From Eubacteriales bacterium (GTDB taxonomy: Bacteria; Bacillota; Clostridia; Lachnospirales; Vallitaleaceae): DNA of 33,447 bases. The position numbers and the translations under genes were made by a program. Positions within the stretch are counted from its first letter, which is position 1. The number at the start of each line of letters is the position of its first letter. Positions 17,435-25,869 of the stretch are shown here, piece by piece. Below the pieces are notes generated by a model. It had not been told where the DNA came from. It saw nothing but the letters and a program-made list of their open reading frames with translations, and did no database searches. The stretch lies in NCBI GenBank assembly GCA_030535295.1, contig JAUMXK010000020.1, positions 1 through 33,447 on the forward strand, written 5' to 3'.

Positions 17435-18487
17435 TCATTCTTTGCTTTCTGTTTTTGTTTCCTCCGAAATTTGACCTTCTGTCAAATTGGCATTTTCTTC
17501 CGGCTTATCTCCATCTTTTTCCAATAATTCCTGTACCAGTTTTTGATTTTTATCAATATCAAAATACAGTACGGAAATTCCGTTGATATCTCCCGGATAT
17601 CCCTCCAATGTCATCATATTGGCGGTACTCATAATCCCGGAAATATCCTTACCCAAAAAGTAATTAAAGTAGTCCATCGTTTCCACAATACCGAAATCCG
17701 CTTTGAACATCGTGAAAATTTGTTTTACCAACTCCGTCATTTGCTTTGGACTGCTGGCTGTAACCTTTTTGAATAATGCGGTAATAAAATCTTGCTGTAC
17801 CTTAATTCGTTGAAAGTCGCCCAAACGATAGCCACGGAAACGAACCAAACCTTGTGCCTGCTCTCCGTTCAAAAGCTGCAATCCCGGCTGTAAGTCAATT
17901 CGCAGCGGCGGGTTTTGGTAAGGATCCATTTTATACATTCTCTCCGGTACATCAAATTCCACTCCACCAACAATATCGACCACTTCTTTAAATCCATTTA
18001 CATTAATCGTCGCCATATAGTCAATTTTCAATCCGGTAATGGCCTCAATCACTTGTTTTAAGGTTTGTAACCCTTCTTCATTGGAGCCCATGTTAATGTA
18101 GATTTCATTGATTTTACAATGACCGATTTTATTCTTGGGATTGGCCTTTTTAATACTGCGGAAAGGCTCTTTGCTAAAGTCAATCAAAAAGTCTCTCGGA
18201 ATAGAAATAACCTTAATCTTATTTTGCTCTGTGTCTACATGTCCCAACATCAAGACATCCGTCAATTGGTTCGACTGGTCAAAGCCTATCATCAAGCCAT
18301 TTTTGGATTCCGGAACCGGCTCTTCTTTTTCTTCTTCCTGCTCCGTAATCTCTTCTGCCGGTTGCAAATTCATTTGAGGTACTTTATCCGGCTTTGTATC
18401 TGTTGATTTTATCAATACATAACTTCCTACCAGCAGGATAGCAATCATACTACATAGCAGGATCAAAATTCTTCCTTGCTTACTCAT
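17435..18487 (-). CDS. LytR-CpsA-Psr (LCP) family protein
   Basis: This 350-residue protein has an N-terminal membrane anchor (about 7-26), an acidic linker, and an extracellular LCP domain from about residue 62. Its motifs are intact: VISIPRDF (Arg98, Asp99), KINEIYINMG, DIVGGVEFDVPERM and VRFRGYRLGDFQRIKVQQDF. The family transfers teichoic-acid- or capsule-type glycopolymers from a lipid carrier to the cell wall. It is the first gene of the operon LCP, LCP, wecG/tagA, yitT. The ATG at 18487 follows AGGAGCG. Unlike the next gene it lacks a LytR_C domain and keeps the conserved arginine, so it is the better candidate for the active ligase. Confidence 0.92.
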   Translation of the reverse strand: MSKQGRILILLCSMIAILLVGSYVLIKSTDTKPDKVPQMNLQPAEEITEQEEEKEEPVPESKNGLMIGFDQSNQLTDVLMLGHVDTEQNKIKVISIPRDFLIDFSKEPFRSIKKANPKNKIGHCKINEIYINMGSNEEGLQTLKQVIEAITGLKIDYMATINVNGFKEVVDIVGGVEFDVPERMYKMDPYQNPPLRIDLQPGLQLLNGEQAQGLVRFRGYRLGDFQRIKVQQDFITALFKKVTASSPKQMTELVKQIFTMFKADFGIVETMDYFNYFLGKDISGIMSTANMMTLEGYPGDINGISVLYFDIDKNQKLVQELLEKDGDKPEENANLTEGQISEETKTESKE

Positions 18488-18538
18488 TAAAAAAAACGCT
18501 CCTATTCATCATCTTTTGTCCCCTTTATTGCTTGAAAC

Positions 18539-18547
18539 ATCATACCA
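18539..18547 (-). promoter_or_regulatory. Extended -10 promoter of the LCP operon
   Basis: The minus strand reads TGGTATGAT, an extended -10 element, 52 bp upstream of the first LCP start. The -35 region is an oligo-T stretch without a clear box. Confidence 0.5.
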
Positions 18548-18630
18548 CAAAAAAAACAATTTGAGTAGTAAATCTTACTCTTCTAATCAAATTTTTAGTT
18601 TTTCTTAAATTTCAAGCCTTTCAAGCTTTC

Positions 18631-18673
18631 GCTCAAAGGAAACCCTTTATAAAACAGAGGGTTTCCTTTGAGC
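18631..18673. terminator. Strong 16-bp hairpin between ppk1 and the LCP operon
   Basis: GCTCAAAGGAAACCCT at 18631-18646 pairs perfectly with AGGGTTTCCTTTGAGC at 18658-18673. Short AAGCTT sequences flank both sides and could lengthen the stem. It lies just after the ppk1 stop codon on the minus strand. The T-tract on that strand is poor, so termination may be incomplete; the plus strand has five T about 4 bases after. Confidence 0.65.
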
Positions 18674-18695
18674 AAGCTTTTTCATCCAAAAGAAT

Positions 18696-20837
18696 TTACT
18701 CTTTCTCTTCATTTCCCATAATCGGAACAAAAATGCCGGTTTCCTTATTTTTTTCAAATTTGTCAGCTCTTTCCATAGCCAGTTCTTCAAATTTGCTTTG
18801 TGAATTGAGGAGCTCCTTACCACGACGGTCTACCAGTCGATACTGCTTATCCTTATTTTTCAGTTTCGCTTTGACCGTATCTTTCAGCACCACATCCAAA
18901 ATAAAAATTAATCTTTGCTTGATTTTCTCATCTTCAATCGGGAAGAGCAGTTCCACCCTGCGGTCCAAATTTCTCGGCATAAAGTCCGCACTCGACAGAT
19001 ATACTTCTTCTCTGCCGTTGTTGTAAAAATAATAGATACGGCTATGCTCCAAATATTTTCCGACAATCGAACGAACCGTAATATTTTCGCTAACCCCTTC
19101 GATATCCGGAATCACGCCGCAAATACCACGCACAATCAGTTCAATCTTTACACCTGCCATTGCCGCTTTGTAAATCTCTTTCATAATACCGAAATCACAA
19201 AGAGAATTCATTTTGCAAATCATCTTGGCCGGTTGCCCCATACGGGCATGCTCCGCTTCCCGACGAATCAGACTATAAAACTTTTTACGCAGTCCGGTCG
19301 GTGCCATCGTCAGCTTATGGAGCTTTGGCGGCTCGGAGTATCCGGACAATGTATTAAAGACCGCCGAGGCATCGGCACCAATCAGTTCATTGCAAGTCAG
19401 AAGTCCCATATCCGTGTAAAATCTGGCTGTGACATCATTGTAATTGCCGGTACCAAGGTGAACATAACGCCGAATCCCGTCTTCTTCTTTTCGAACTACC
19501 AAAGTAATCTTGCTATGTGTCTTCAAGCCGACCAAACCGTAAATTACATGGCAACCTGCTCTTTCCAAACTTCTTGCCCACTGTATATTATTTTCTTCAT
19601 CAAATCTGGCTTTCAATTCTACCAACACTGTCACTTGCTTACCGGCTTGTGCCGCTTTGGCCAGTGCCTGAATAATCGGCGATTTTCCACTGACACGGTA
19701 CAAAGTCTGCTTGATTGCCAGTACCTGCGGATCCTCCGCTGCCATCTGCACAAATTCCACCACCGGTTGAAAGCTCTCAAACGGATGGTGCAAGAAGATA
19801 TCTCTTTCTCTGATTTCATCAAAGATATTTTCTTTGCCCAGGAGTGACCACGGCTCACATGGCGTAAAGTCCGGAAATTTCATAGATGCTCCGCATTCAT
19901 CCCCGTAAAATTTCATCAAAAAGGTAAAATCTAGCGGTCCATCAATTTCATAAATATCTTTCGTGTGAATTTCTAAGGACTTTTGTAAATGCTCGACAAT
20001 CCTTTGACTGATATCCTTTTTTATTTCCAGGCGAATGGCCTGTCCCCATTTTCGTTTTTGAATCGACTTTTCTATCTCCAGCAATAAATCTTCCGCTTCT
20101 TCTTCATCAATCGATAAATCGGAATTTCTGGTAATACGATACTCGCCATAGGCCAAGACTTCTCTGCCGACAAATAATTGACCGATATGCTCGGTAATCA
20201 TACTTTCCAAATACACAAATTCATGGTTTCCTTCTTCGGCTGCCGGAATTCTGACCAAACGATCGACAATCGAAGGAACCTGAATGGTAGCAAATTCTTC
20301 CTTTCCCTTATTTTTCACAATTACGCCGATATTGAGAGTTTTGTTCATAATCAGCGGAAACGGGCGAGAAGAGTCCACTCCCATTGGAGTAAGTGTCGGA
20401 TAAAGGACATTGGTAAAATACTGCTGAATAAATATTTTTTGCTCTTCGCTCAGTTGACTGATATCGGTATGCAAAAAGATTTTTCTTTTTTTGAGTTGCG
20501 GCAAAATCCCTCTCTTGAAATGCTGTACTTGCTCTTCCACCATGGCATGTGTCCGCTGCGAAATCGCCTTTAGCTGAGCTTTCGGAGTATATCCGGCAAA
20601 ATCTTCTTTGACATAGCCGGCATTGACTTGCTCTTTTAAAGAGGCCACCCGAACCATAAAAAATTCATCCAAATTGGAGCTGACAATCGACAAAAACTTG
20701 ATTCTTTCAAACAAAGGATTTTCTGCATTTTCCGCTTCTTCCAATACCCTTTGGTTGAACTCCAACCAACTTAATTCTCTGTTTTCATAATACTGCGGAC
20801 TTAATAAATCAATTTCCGGAACTTCATTTTTTTGCAT
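18696..20837 (-). CDS. ppk1: Polyphosphate kinase 1 (PPK1)
   Basis: This 713-residue cytoplasmic or membrane-associated enzyme reversibly makes polyphosphate from ATP. All PPK1 landmarks are visible: ENRELSWLEFNQRVLEEA at the N-terminus, HHPFESFQPVVEF, and the catalytic histidine in VGLKTHSKITLVVRKE, which is phosphorylated during the reaction. YVHLGTGNYN and the second-domain segment DRRVELLFPIED are also present. Length is normal. Its ATG overlaps the TAA of the upstream Ppx/GppA gene by one base (TAATG), with AAGGAG just before, so the two are translationally coupled and act on the same polymer. Confidence 0.97.
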   Translation of the reverse strand: MQKNEVPEIDLLSPQYYENRELSWLEFNQRVLEEAENAENPLFERIKFLSIVSSNLDEFFMVRVASLKEQVNAGYVKEDFAGYTPKAQLKAISQRTHAMVEEQVQHFKRGILPQLKKRKIFLHTDISQLSEEQKIFIQQYFTNVLYPTLTPMGVDSSRPFPLIMNKTLNIGVIVKNKGKEEFATIQVPSIVDRLVRIPAAEEGNHEFVYLESMITEHIGQLFVGREVLAYGEYRITRNSDLSIDEEEAEDLLLEIEKSIQKRKWGQAIRLEIKKDISQRIVEHLQKSLEIHTKDIYEIDGPLDFTFLMKFYGDECGASMKFPDFTPCEPWSLLGKENIFDEIRERDIFLHHPFESFQPVVEFVQMAAEDPQVLAIKQTLYRVSGKSPIIQALAKAAQAGKQVTVLVELKARFDEENNIQWARSLERAGCHVIYGLVGLKTHSKITLVVRKEEDGIRRYVHLGTGNYNDVTARFYTDMGLLTCNELIGADASAVFNTLSGYSEPPKLHKLTMAPTGLRKKFYSLIRREAEHARMGQPAKMICKMNSLCDFGIMKEIYKAAMAGVKIELIVRGICGVIPDIEGVSENITVRSIVGKYLEHSRIYYFYNNGREEVYLSSADFMPRNLDRRVELLFPIEDEKIKQRLIFILDVVLKDTVKAKLKNKDKQYRLVDRRGKELLNSQSKFEELAMERADKFEKNKETGIFVPIMGNEEKE

Positions 20838-22384
20838 TATTGATACTCCTTCTTTATTTTCAAAATTGGCATCACGCCAAAGACTTCTTTGAAAAACTTA
20901 GCTTTTCCACGGAAACTCCATTCTTCTAGGGTTGTATTGGTCAAAAACTTAGTGCTTGCAGTAATCACCAGCTCCTTATTTTTTAGACTGATTGACTGCA
21001 AATGATATTTTCTTTGATGCGATTTATCAAGGGCCGTGGCCAGTCCGATGATTGCCGTGATTTTGGCCACCAAAATCCTATCATTCTGTGTCAAGCTGCG
21101 ATACTGAGCATCAAAGAACTTCGGCCTTCTGTCGGTATGATATCCCGCTACATAAGCTATTATATTGACTTCTCTTTCTGAGAGCCCCAAAATCTCAAGT
21201 GCCTTGATGATTTGATAAGAGTGCAACGCATGATTGCTTTGGTCAATCGATTTTCCGACATCCTGTAAAATTATGGCAGCTCGAAGCAGAATTTCTTCTT
21301 CATTCATGCCATGCAAACGTTTGGTTTTTTGAAAAATGAATCCTGCATAGTCTTCGAGGGTTCTTTGATGCTTTTCATGATAGTAAAATCGTCTTGCCAG
21401 CTCTCTGGCATTTTCCAGAATATCACCGGCATAGGCTGCCTTACTGGTCAACGAATAGATTTCTTCATGCAATTCATCTACCAAACCATCATTTAATCCC
21501 ACTTCCGATAAAATAATCTGTTTGGTTCCGACCTGTTCAATCACATTTTTCAGAAGCATCAAAATCGGATGCAGAATTTCCGCTCTCTCATAAGCAATAT
21601 CATATTTTTCTTCCAGTTCTTCCACATTGTGTCGCATCAGTAATTGATACAGCTTTGCAAAATCTTCCGCTGTCAGGACAGAGGCATTTCGTTTGAAAAT
21701 AAGATTTTGAATTTGATTGAGCAGCTCAATTTCTCCCCCTACTACAATCAGATTGTGGTAGCTGACACCTGCCTGAAAAATATCAATGGCATCCAAATTG
21801 GCACAGATGTACTCTTCAATTACCTTTTGATAGTCCAGCATTTCATTTTCCAGAATACCGAATACTTCCCGCAAACGAAGGGCACCGATTTTGATATTTT
21901 GTGTGGAATGAAGAGTCTGATTGTGATAAGCCGTAATCTGAATACTGCCGGCCCCCAATACAATCATTAAAGTGTTTTCCGATAAGATATGCTGTATTTC
22001 CTTCATCCGTGACTTGAGAGCACGATGATGATAGAATTGTTCTTCGGAGTTACTGATGACATTTATCTCAATCCCCGTTTTTTGTTTTACCTGGTCAATA
22101 ATATAATCCCGATTTCCGGCCTCCCGAAGAGCGGAGGTTGCTACCGCCTTGAAATTGGTAACCCGGTAATCTTTTATCACTCTGGAAAAAACTTCCAAGA
22201 GCTCACAAAGCTCATCTACCGATTCAAAACTGATTTTTCCGTCGGTAAAGGTATCTCTTCCCAAGGAAGTCGTTTTATAAAAATGCTCGAGTTCCCGAAA
22301 CTCGCCTTTGCGATTGATTTCCCCAACTTTCATTTGAATAGAGTGTGAGCCCACATCAATTGCTGCAACTTGTTTTTTTGGCAT
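20837..22384 (-). CDS. Ppx/GppA-like protein with degenerate HD domain
   Basis: This is a 515-residue protein with the exopolyphosphatase/guanosine pentaphosphatase fold followed by an HD-like domain (about 325-515). AIDVGSHSIQMKV near the start and VATSALREAGN match the family. Two key motifs depart from it: the usual DIGGGS is VLGAGS at 142-147, and the HD pair is QD at 374-375 (IILQDVGK). Other HD-domain histidines (H385, H388, H416) remain. The ATG at 22384 follows AAAGGATAG. Coupling to ppk1 implies a role with polyphosphate, either hydrolysis or, given the lost residues, sensing or regulation. Family membership is firm; enzymatic activity is uncertain. Confidence 0.85.
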   Translation of the reverse strand: MPKKQVAAIDVGSHSIQMKVGEINRKGEFRELEHFYKTTSLGRDTFTDGKISFESVDELCELLEVFSRVIKDYRVTNFKAVATSALREAGNRDYIIDQVKQKTGIEINVISNSEEQFYHHRALKSRMKEIQHILSENTLMIVLGAGSIQITAYHNQTLHSTQNIKIGALRLREVFGILENEMLDYQKVIEEYICANLDAIDIFQAGVSYHNLIVVGGEIELLNQIQNLIFKRNASVLTAEDFAKLYQLLMRHNVEELEEKYDIAYERAEILHPILMLLKNVIEQVGTKQIILSEVGLNDGLVDELHEEIYSLTSKAAYAGDILENARELARRFYYHEKHQRTLEDYAGFIFQKTKRLHGMNEEEILLRAAIILQDVGKSIDQSNHALHSYQIIKALEILGLSEREVNIIAYVAGYHTDRRPKFFDAQYRSLTQNDRILVAKITAIIGLATALDKSHQRKYHLQSISLKNKELVITASTKFLTNTTLEEWSFRGKAKFFKEVFGVMPILKIKKEYQ

Positions 22385-22855
22385 AACTTCTATCCTTTCC
22401 TATGTTTTATCTATTTTATCTATTTCAGCTTATAAAAGCTATTTCTTCCTTATATTATGTATTCTTAACTCAGCTTGTCCTTTGTTTTGTCTTCCACTTA
22501 TGAAAGTGCGGGCATAAACTGCCTTCTGCAACTCGCTCTGCGGAATTGCTGTCCTCTTCCGTAGAAGGCCGCCTGCCAAAGGGCTCTGCTCTTTGGCACA
22601 ACATAAAACCTTTCCAAAAAGCTCATTCCATAAATACGAAAAATTGAGTTATTACTTTATTATACAACAGTTTCTACAAATTGAATAGCTTTGTTTTTAT
22701 TTTCTAATGATATTTTTAACCCACCTATTTCGGGAGATTTATGCTTTTTCATCCCGGTATTTTTCCGGTTTCCGCCTTTTAGCCGGCCATCCGTTTCTTA
22801 GCCGAACCCCTTTTCTCTTGTTTCTTTCATTTGCCAAAAGTCTAAAAGAAATGGT
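22385..22855. other. Divergent intergenic region with GC-rich hairpins
   Basis: This gap of over 400 bp separates the ppx-ppk unit from the dCMP deaminase gene. No open frame has a binding site or domain. A GC-rich patch at about 22520-22600 contains a 7-bp stem, GCCTTCT at 22521-22527 with AGAAGGC at 22563-22569. A second 11-bp hairpin, TGCCAAAG with CTTTGGCA, lies at 22574-22598. The remainder is AT-rich and carries the presumptive minus-strand ppx promoter, which I cannot place well. Confidence 0.5.
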
Positions 22856-22883
22856 TTGATTCTTCCTTAAATTATGCTATACT
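22856..22883 (+). promoter_or_regulatory. Promoter of the dCMP deaminase-tdk unit
   Basis: TTGATT (22856-22861) and TATACT (22878-22883) are separated by 16 bp, and TG precedes the -10 in extended form (TGCTATACT). It lies 28 bp upstream of the deaminase start. Confidence 0.7.
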
Positions 22884-22911
22884 AAAAAATAAAAATGAAG
22901 GAGGATTTGCC

Positions 22912-23391
22912 TTGAAACGAAGCGACTATATTTCTTGGGATGAATATTTTATGGGAATTGCTCTGCTCTCAGCCATGAGAAGCAAAGACAATCGTACGCA
23001 AGTCGGTGCCTGTATTGTCAGCCAAAGCAATAAAATTCTTTCCGTCGGATACAATGGAATGCCTACCGGTGTCAGTGATGACGATATGCCTTGGAATTAT
23101 GAGGGAGATGCCTTGAATACCAAGTATTTTTATGTGTGCCACGCAGAGCTGAATGCTATATTAAATCATTCCGGCTCTTCTTTGCAAGGTGCTAAAATAT
23201 ACACAACACTCTTTCCTTGCAACGAATGTACCAAAGCAATCATCCAGGCCGGTATCAAGGAAGTGATTTATCAGGATGATAAATATGCCGATACCGACTC
23301 CGTTATGGCTGCAAAAAAAATGATGGACATGGTGGGAATTTATTATCATGCTTTGCCGAACTCGGGCAAGACACTGAATATTCAAGTTTAG
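22912..23391 (+). CDS. Deoxycytidylate (dCMP) deaminase, ComEB-like
   Basis: This 159-residue zinc enzyme of the cytidine/deoxycytidylate deaminase family converts dCMP to dUMP, the precursor for thymidylate synthase. The zinc site is complete: CHAELNAIL (His77, Glu79) and PCNEC (Cys103, Cys106). The N-terminal SKDNRTQVGACIV and GYNGMPTG segments are typical of dCMP deaminase. The start is TTG at 22912-22914, 7 bases after GGAGG; the ATG 18 bases upstream is in another frame and stops quickly. It is followed 13 bp later by thymidine kinase, so the two supply dTTP by deamination and salvage. Confidence 0.92.
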   Translation: MKRSDYISWDEYFMGIALLSAMRSKDNRTQVGACIVSQSNKILSVGYNGMPTGVSDDDMPWNYEGDALNTKYFYVCHAELNAILNHSGSSLQGAKIYTTLFPCNECTKAIIQAGIKEVIYQDDKYADTDSVMAAKKMMDMVGIYYHALPNSGKTLNIQV

Positions 23392-23404
23392 ATAGGGGAA
23401 AAAA

Positions 23405-23992
23405 ATGGCAAAACTATATTTTCGATACGGAGCAATGAACTGCGGAAAATCGACCAACTTAATTCAAGTTGCTCACAACTATGAAGAGCGCGGCATGGAG
23501 GTATTAATCGCCAAGCCCAAACTGGATACCAAAGAAGGAGAAATGATTGCTTCCAGACTGGGAATCCTGCGTAAAGCAGATTTTATCGTCGCTCCGCAAG
23601 ATAACTTCCTGACCTTGATTGAAAATCATATCCGAGAAAAGGGAAAGGTAGACTGTATTTTGACCGATGAATCGCAATTTTTCACCGAAGAGCAGGTCAA
23701 CCAATTGTTTGAAATTGCGGTCAATCATAATATTCCGGTGATATGCTATGGACTGCGTACCGATTTTATGACCAAAGGCTTTGAAGGCTCCGCTCGTCTG
23801 CTTTTGATTGCACACAGTATCGAAGAACTAAAAACCATTTGCAGCTGTGGTCGTAAGGCAATTTTAAACGCTCGCAAAATCAATGGTAGATTTGTTTTTG
23901 AAGGCAAGCAAGTGGTCATTGACAATGATGCTGCCGTTCAGTACATAGCCATGTGCGGACATTGCTATTTAAGAGAAAAGGCCACTCTTTAA
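23405..23992 (+). CDS. tdk: Thymidine kinase (type II)
   Basis: This 195-residue cytosolic enzyme phosphorylates thymidine (and deoxyuridine) with ATP. The P-loop GAMNCGKST is at residues 9-17, the DESQFF segment marks the catalytic/Walker B region, and SARLLLIAHSIEELKTICSC leads into the lasso loop. Four cysteines (CSC near 148 and CGHC near 184) form the structural zinc site. VQYIAMCGHCY closes the protein. The ATG at 23405 follows AGGGGAAA. Length and motifs are normal. It is the second gene of the dCMP deaminase unit and is followed by a terminator at 24069-24106. Confidence 0.97.
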   Translation: MAKLYFRYGAMNCGKSTNLIQVAHNYEERGMEVLIAKPKLDTKEGEMIASRLGILRKADFIVAPQDNFLTLIENHIREKGKVDCILTDESQFFTEEQVNQLFEIAVNHNIPVICYGLRTDFMTKGFEGSARLLLIAHSIEELKTICSCGRKAILNARKINGRFVFEGKQVVIDNDAAVQYIAMCGHCYLREKATL

Positions 23993-24068
23993 TTTTGGGG
24001 GTAGCCGGTCATACAGGCAATCTTGGATGCTTCATGAATTTGTGCCGCCTATACTTTCAGCAACCGAA

Positions 24069-24106
24069 AAACCTCCGAGTAACTCTATGAGTTTACCGGA
24101 GGCTTT
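24069..24106 (+). terminator. Terminator after tdk
   Basis: CCTCCG (24072-24077) pairs with CGGAGG (24097-24102). An inner GTAACTC/GAGTTTAC stem with one bulge extends it, and a short T run follows. It lies about 75 bp after the tdk stop codon. Confidence 0.7.
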
Positions 24107-24129
24107 TAACATAACCTTTGAAGAATTTA

Positions 24130-24156
24130 AAAGAGCATCCGCACAGGATGCTCTTT
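24130..24156 (-). terminator. Terminator of the tRNA-Thr transcript
   Basis: AAAGAGCATCC and GGATGCTCTTT form a perfect 11-bp stem with a 5-base loop. On the minus strand it begins one base after the tRNA 3' end and is followed by TTTTAAATT. It could also halt plus-strand transcription from tdk. Confidence 0.8.
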
Positions 24157-24157
24157 A

Positions 24158-24230
24158 AGCTAGCGACGGGAATCGAACCCGTGACCTCAACACTACCAAT
24201 GTTGCGCGCTACCGACTGTGCCACGCCAGC
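24158..24230 (-). tRNA. tRNA-Thr (anticodon GGU)
   Basis: The 73-base cloverleaf is readable on the minus strand. The acceptor stem GCTGGCG pairs with CGCTAGC (one G-U). The D arm follows from TGGCAC, the anticodon stem is CAACA with TGTTG, and the T arm ACGGG-TTCGATT-CCCGT is canonical. The 7-base loop TTGGTAG places GGT at positions 34-36, reading ACC and ACU. The discriminator base is U. CCA is not encoded, so it must be added after transcription. It is the only minus-strand gene in this stretch, with its own promoter and terminator. Confidence 0.96.
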
Positions 24231-24269
24231 TAACTTTTGTTTTTCAGCATTTCCGCTGAACACTTTGGT

Positions 24270-24298
24270 ATTATACTAGAAACCCGGAAATTTTGCAA
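24270..24298 (-). promoter_or_regulatory. Promoter of tRNA-Thr
   Basis: On the minus strand TTGCAA (24293-24298) and a perfect TATAAT (24270-24275) are separated by 17 bp. The -10 lies about 40 bp before the mature tRNA. Confidence 0.8.
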
Positions 24299-24618
24299 GC
24301 CTTTTTTTCAAATATTTTAAAAAAACATTTTCCACCTGTTTTTTTCTTGCTTTAAAGCGGACGAATCCCCTTTGGGAGTCGGATTGTCTTGCTTTTCTTT
24401 TTTTACGCAATCATTTCCTTAAAATCATCTCCTTTTGATAGTTCGGCAGATTTTTCTTTGTATTTTGATTTTCTTTTCTTTAGATATCCGGCAAAAAATA
24501 CAAACTTTATTTCAAGAATGTCAAATTCCATGCAGACGATAGAATCTCTGCACTATTTTATTTCATCAACCAGCATTTCTCACAGTCTTTTTTTCATATA
24601 TACTTTTCCCTGTTTTTA
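24299..24618. other. AT-rich intergenic region before ychF
   Basis: About 320 bp of T-rich sequence with no supported gene. An open frame of 82 codons at 24389-24637 lacks a binding site and a domain, and runs through the ychF promoter. A weak stem (TCCC with GGGA) near 24367-24378 is the only structure I see. Confidence 0.5.
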
Positions 24619-24627
24619 TGCTATACT
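24619..24627 (+). promoter_or_regulatory. Extended -10 promoter of ychF
   Basis: TGCTATACT is an extended -10 identical to that of the dCMP deaminase promoter. No strong -35 box is visible. It lies about 80 bp upstream of the ychF start. Confidence 0.5.
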
Positions 24628-24706
24628 TTTTGATTAGAGAAATATTGTATCACCTTAGAAACCGCAAAAGATACAAAGAATACAAAGAAGGAAGAAGGAA
24701 AGAAAC

Positions 24707-25801
24707 ATGAAATTAGGAATTGTGGGTTTACCCAATGTCGGAAAAAGCACCTTATTTAATTCGCTTACCAAGGATAAGGCAGAAGCTGCCAATTATCCTT
24801 TTTGCACAATTGACCCGAATGTCGGTATTGTCAGTGTACCGGATAAACGCCTTCAAGTTTTGACGGATTTGTACCAATCACAAAAGACCATTCCTGCCGT
24901 GATTGAGTTTGTGGATATTGCAGGACTTGTCAAAGGTGCCAGTAAAGGCGAAGGCCTTGGCAATAAGTTTTTAAGTCATATCCGAGAAGTCGATGCCATC
25001 GTCCACGTGGTACGCTGCTTTGAAGATGCCAATATCGTCCATGTAGACGGCTCAATTCAGCCGATTCGTGATATCGAAACCATTCAGCTTGAGCTGATTT
25101 TCTCCGATTTGGAAGTTTTGGAACGTCGTATCGCCAAGACCGCCAAAGCGGTAAGAGCCGATAAGAGTCTGCAAGGAGAAATGGATTTTCTGGCTCGTAT
25201 CAAGGAAACTTTGGAGAACGGCAAATCCGTCCGCAGTCTGTCCATGACCACCGAAGAAGAAGAAATGCTGAAAGAGTATAATCTTCTGAGTGCCAAACCG
25301 ACCATCTATGCCAGCAATGTTTCCGAAGAGGATCTTGCCGATGATGGTGCTAGCAATGAAATGGTAGAGGCAGTCAAGAAATTTGCTGCCGAAGAAGGTT
25401 CTGAGGTCTTTGTCGTCAGCGCCAAACTGGAATCGGAAATTGCTGACCTGGATGAAGAAGAAAAGAAAGAGTTCTTAAGTGAGCTGGGGTTACAGGATTC
25501 CGGCTTGGATAAACTGATTCACGCTTCTTATTCGTTACTGGGATTAATCAGCTATCTGACTGCCGGCGAAAAAGAAGTTCGTGCCTGGACAATTACCAAA
25601 GGCACCAAAGCACCGGGAGCTGCCGGTAAAATTCACAGTGATTTTGAACGTGGTTTTATCAAAGCGGAAATCGTGTCTTATGATGATTTAATTGCCTGCG
25701 GAAACTATCAAGCCGCCAAAGAAAAAGGTCTTGTTCGCCAAGAAGGAAAAGAATATGTCGTCAAAGACGGCGATGTCATTTTATTTCGATTTAATGTATA
25801 A
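24707..25801 (+). CDS. ychF: Redox-responsive ATPase/GTPase YchF (OLA1 family)
   Basis: This 364-residue protein belongs to the Obg-like P-loop family, which is conserved in nearly all life, prefers ATP in characterised members and binds ribosomes. It has been linked to translation and stress responses. The G1 motif GLPNVGKST is at about 7-15, [21 protein letters not shown] spans G3, and switch elements with the SHIREVDAI segment follow. A coiled-coil domain (residues 130-200) and a C-terminal TGS domain (about 275-364, ending [10 protein letters not shown]) complete it. The ATG at 24707 follows a GGAAGAAGGAAAG purine-rich site. A hairpin follows the stop codon and an amidohydrolase gene reads in the same direction. 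Confidence 0.97.
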   Translation: MKLGIVGLPNVGKSTLFNSLTKDKAEAANYPFCTIDPNVGIVSVPDKRLQVLTDLYQSQKTIPAVIEFVDIAGLVKGASKGEGLGNKFLSHIREVDAIVHVVRCFEDANIVHVDGSIQPIRDIETIQLELIFSDLEVLERRIAKTAKAVRADKSLQGEMDFLARIKETLENGKSVRSLSMTTEEEEMLKEYNLLSAKPTIYASNVSEEDLADDGASNEMVEAVKKFAAEEGSEVFVVSAKLESEIADLDEEEKKEFLSELGLQDSGLDKLIHASYSLLGLISYLTAGEKEVRAWTITKGTKAPGAAGKIHSDFERGFIKAEIVSYDDLIACGNYQAAKEKGLVRQEGKEYVVKDGDVILFRFNV

Positions 25802-25812
25802 TATAATCCCCC

Positions 25813-25839
25813 TCAAGCTATCTGTTTCAGATAGCTTGA
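25813..25839 (+). terminator. Hairpin after ychF
   Basis: TCAAGCTATCT and AGATAGCTTGA form a perfect 11-bp stem with a 5-base loop, 12 bp after the ychF stop. The following T-tract is weak, so some read-through into the amidohydrolase gene is likely. Confidence 0.65.
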
Positions 25840-25869
25840 ACTTCTCTTGACCAATGAGGAGAAAACGAA

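Noticed and set aside
18915..19847. 310-codon plus-strand open frame inside ppk1
   Set aside because: It lies wholly antisense to a well-conserved PPK1 coding region, has no promoter or binding site, and shows no domain.
24389..24637. 82-codon plus-strand open frame before ychF
   Set aside because: It is phenylalanine- and serine-rich as expected from T-rich DNA, has no binding site, and covers the ychF promoter.
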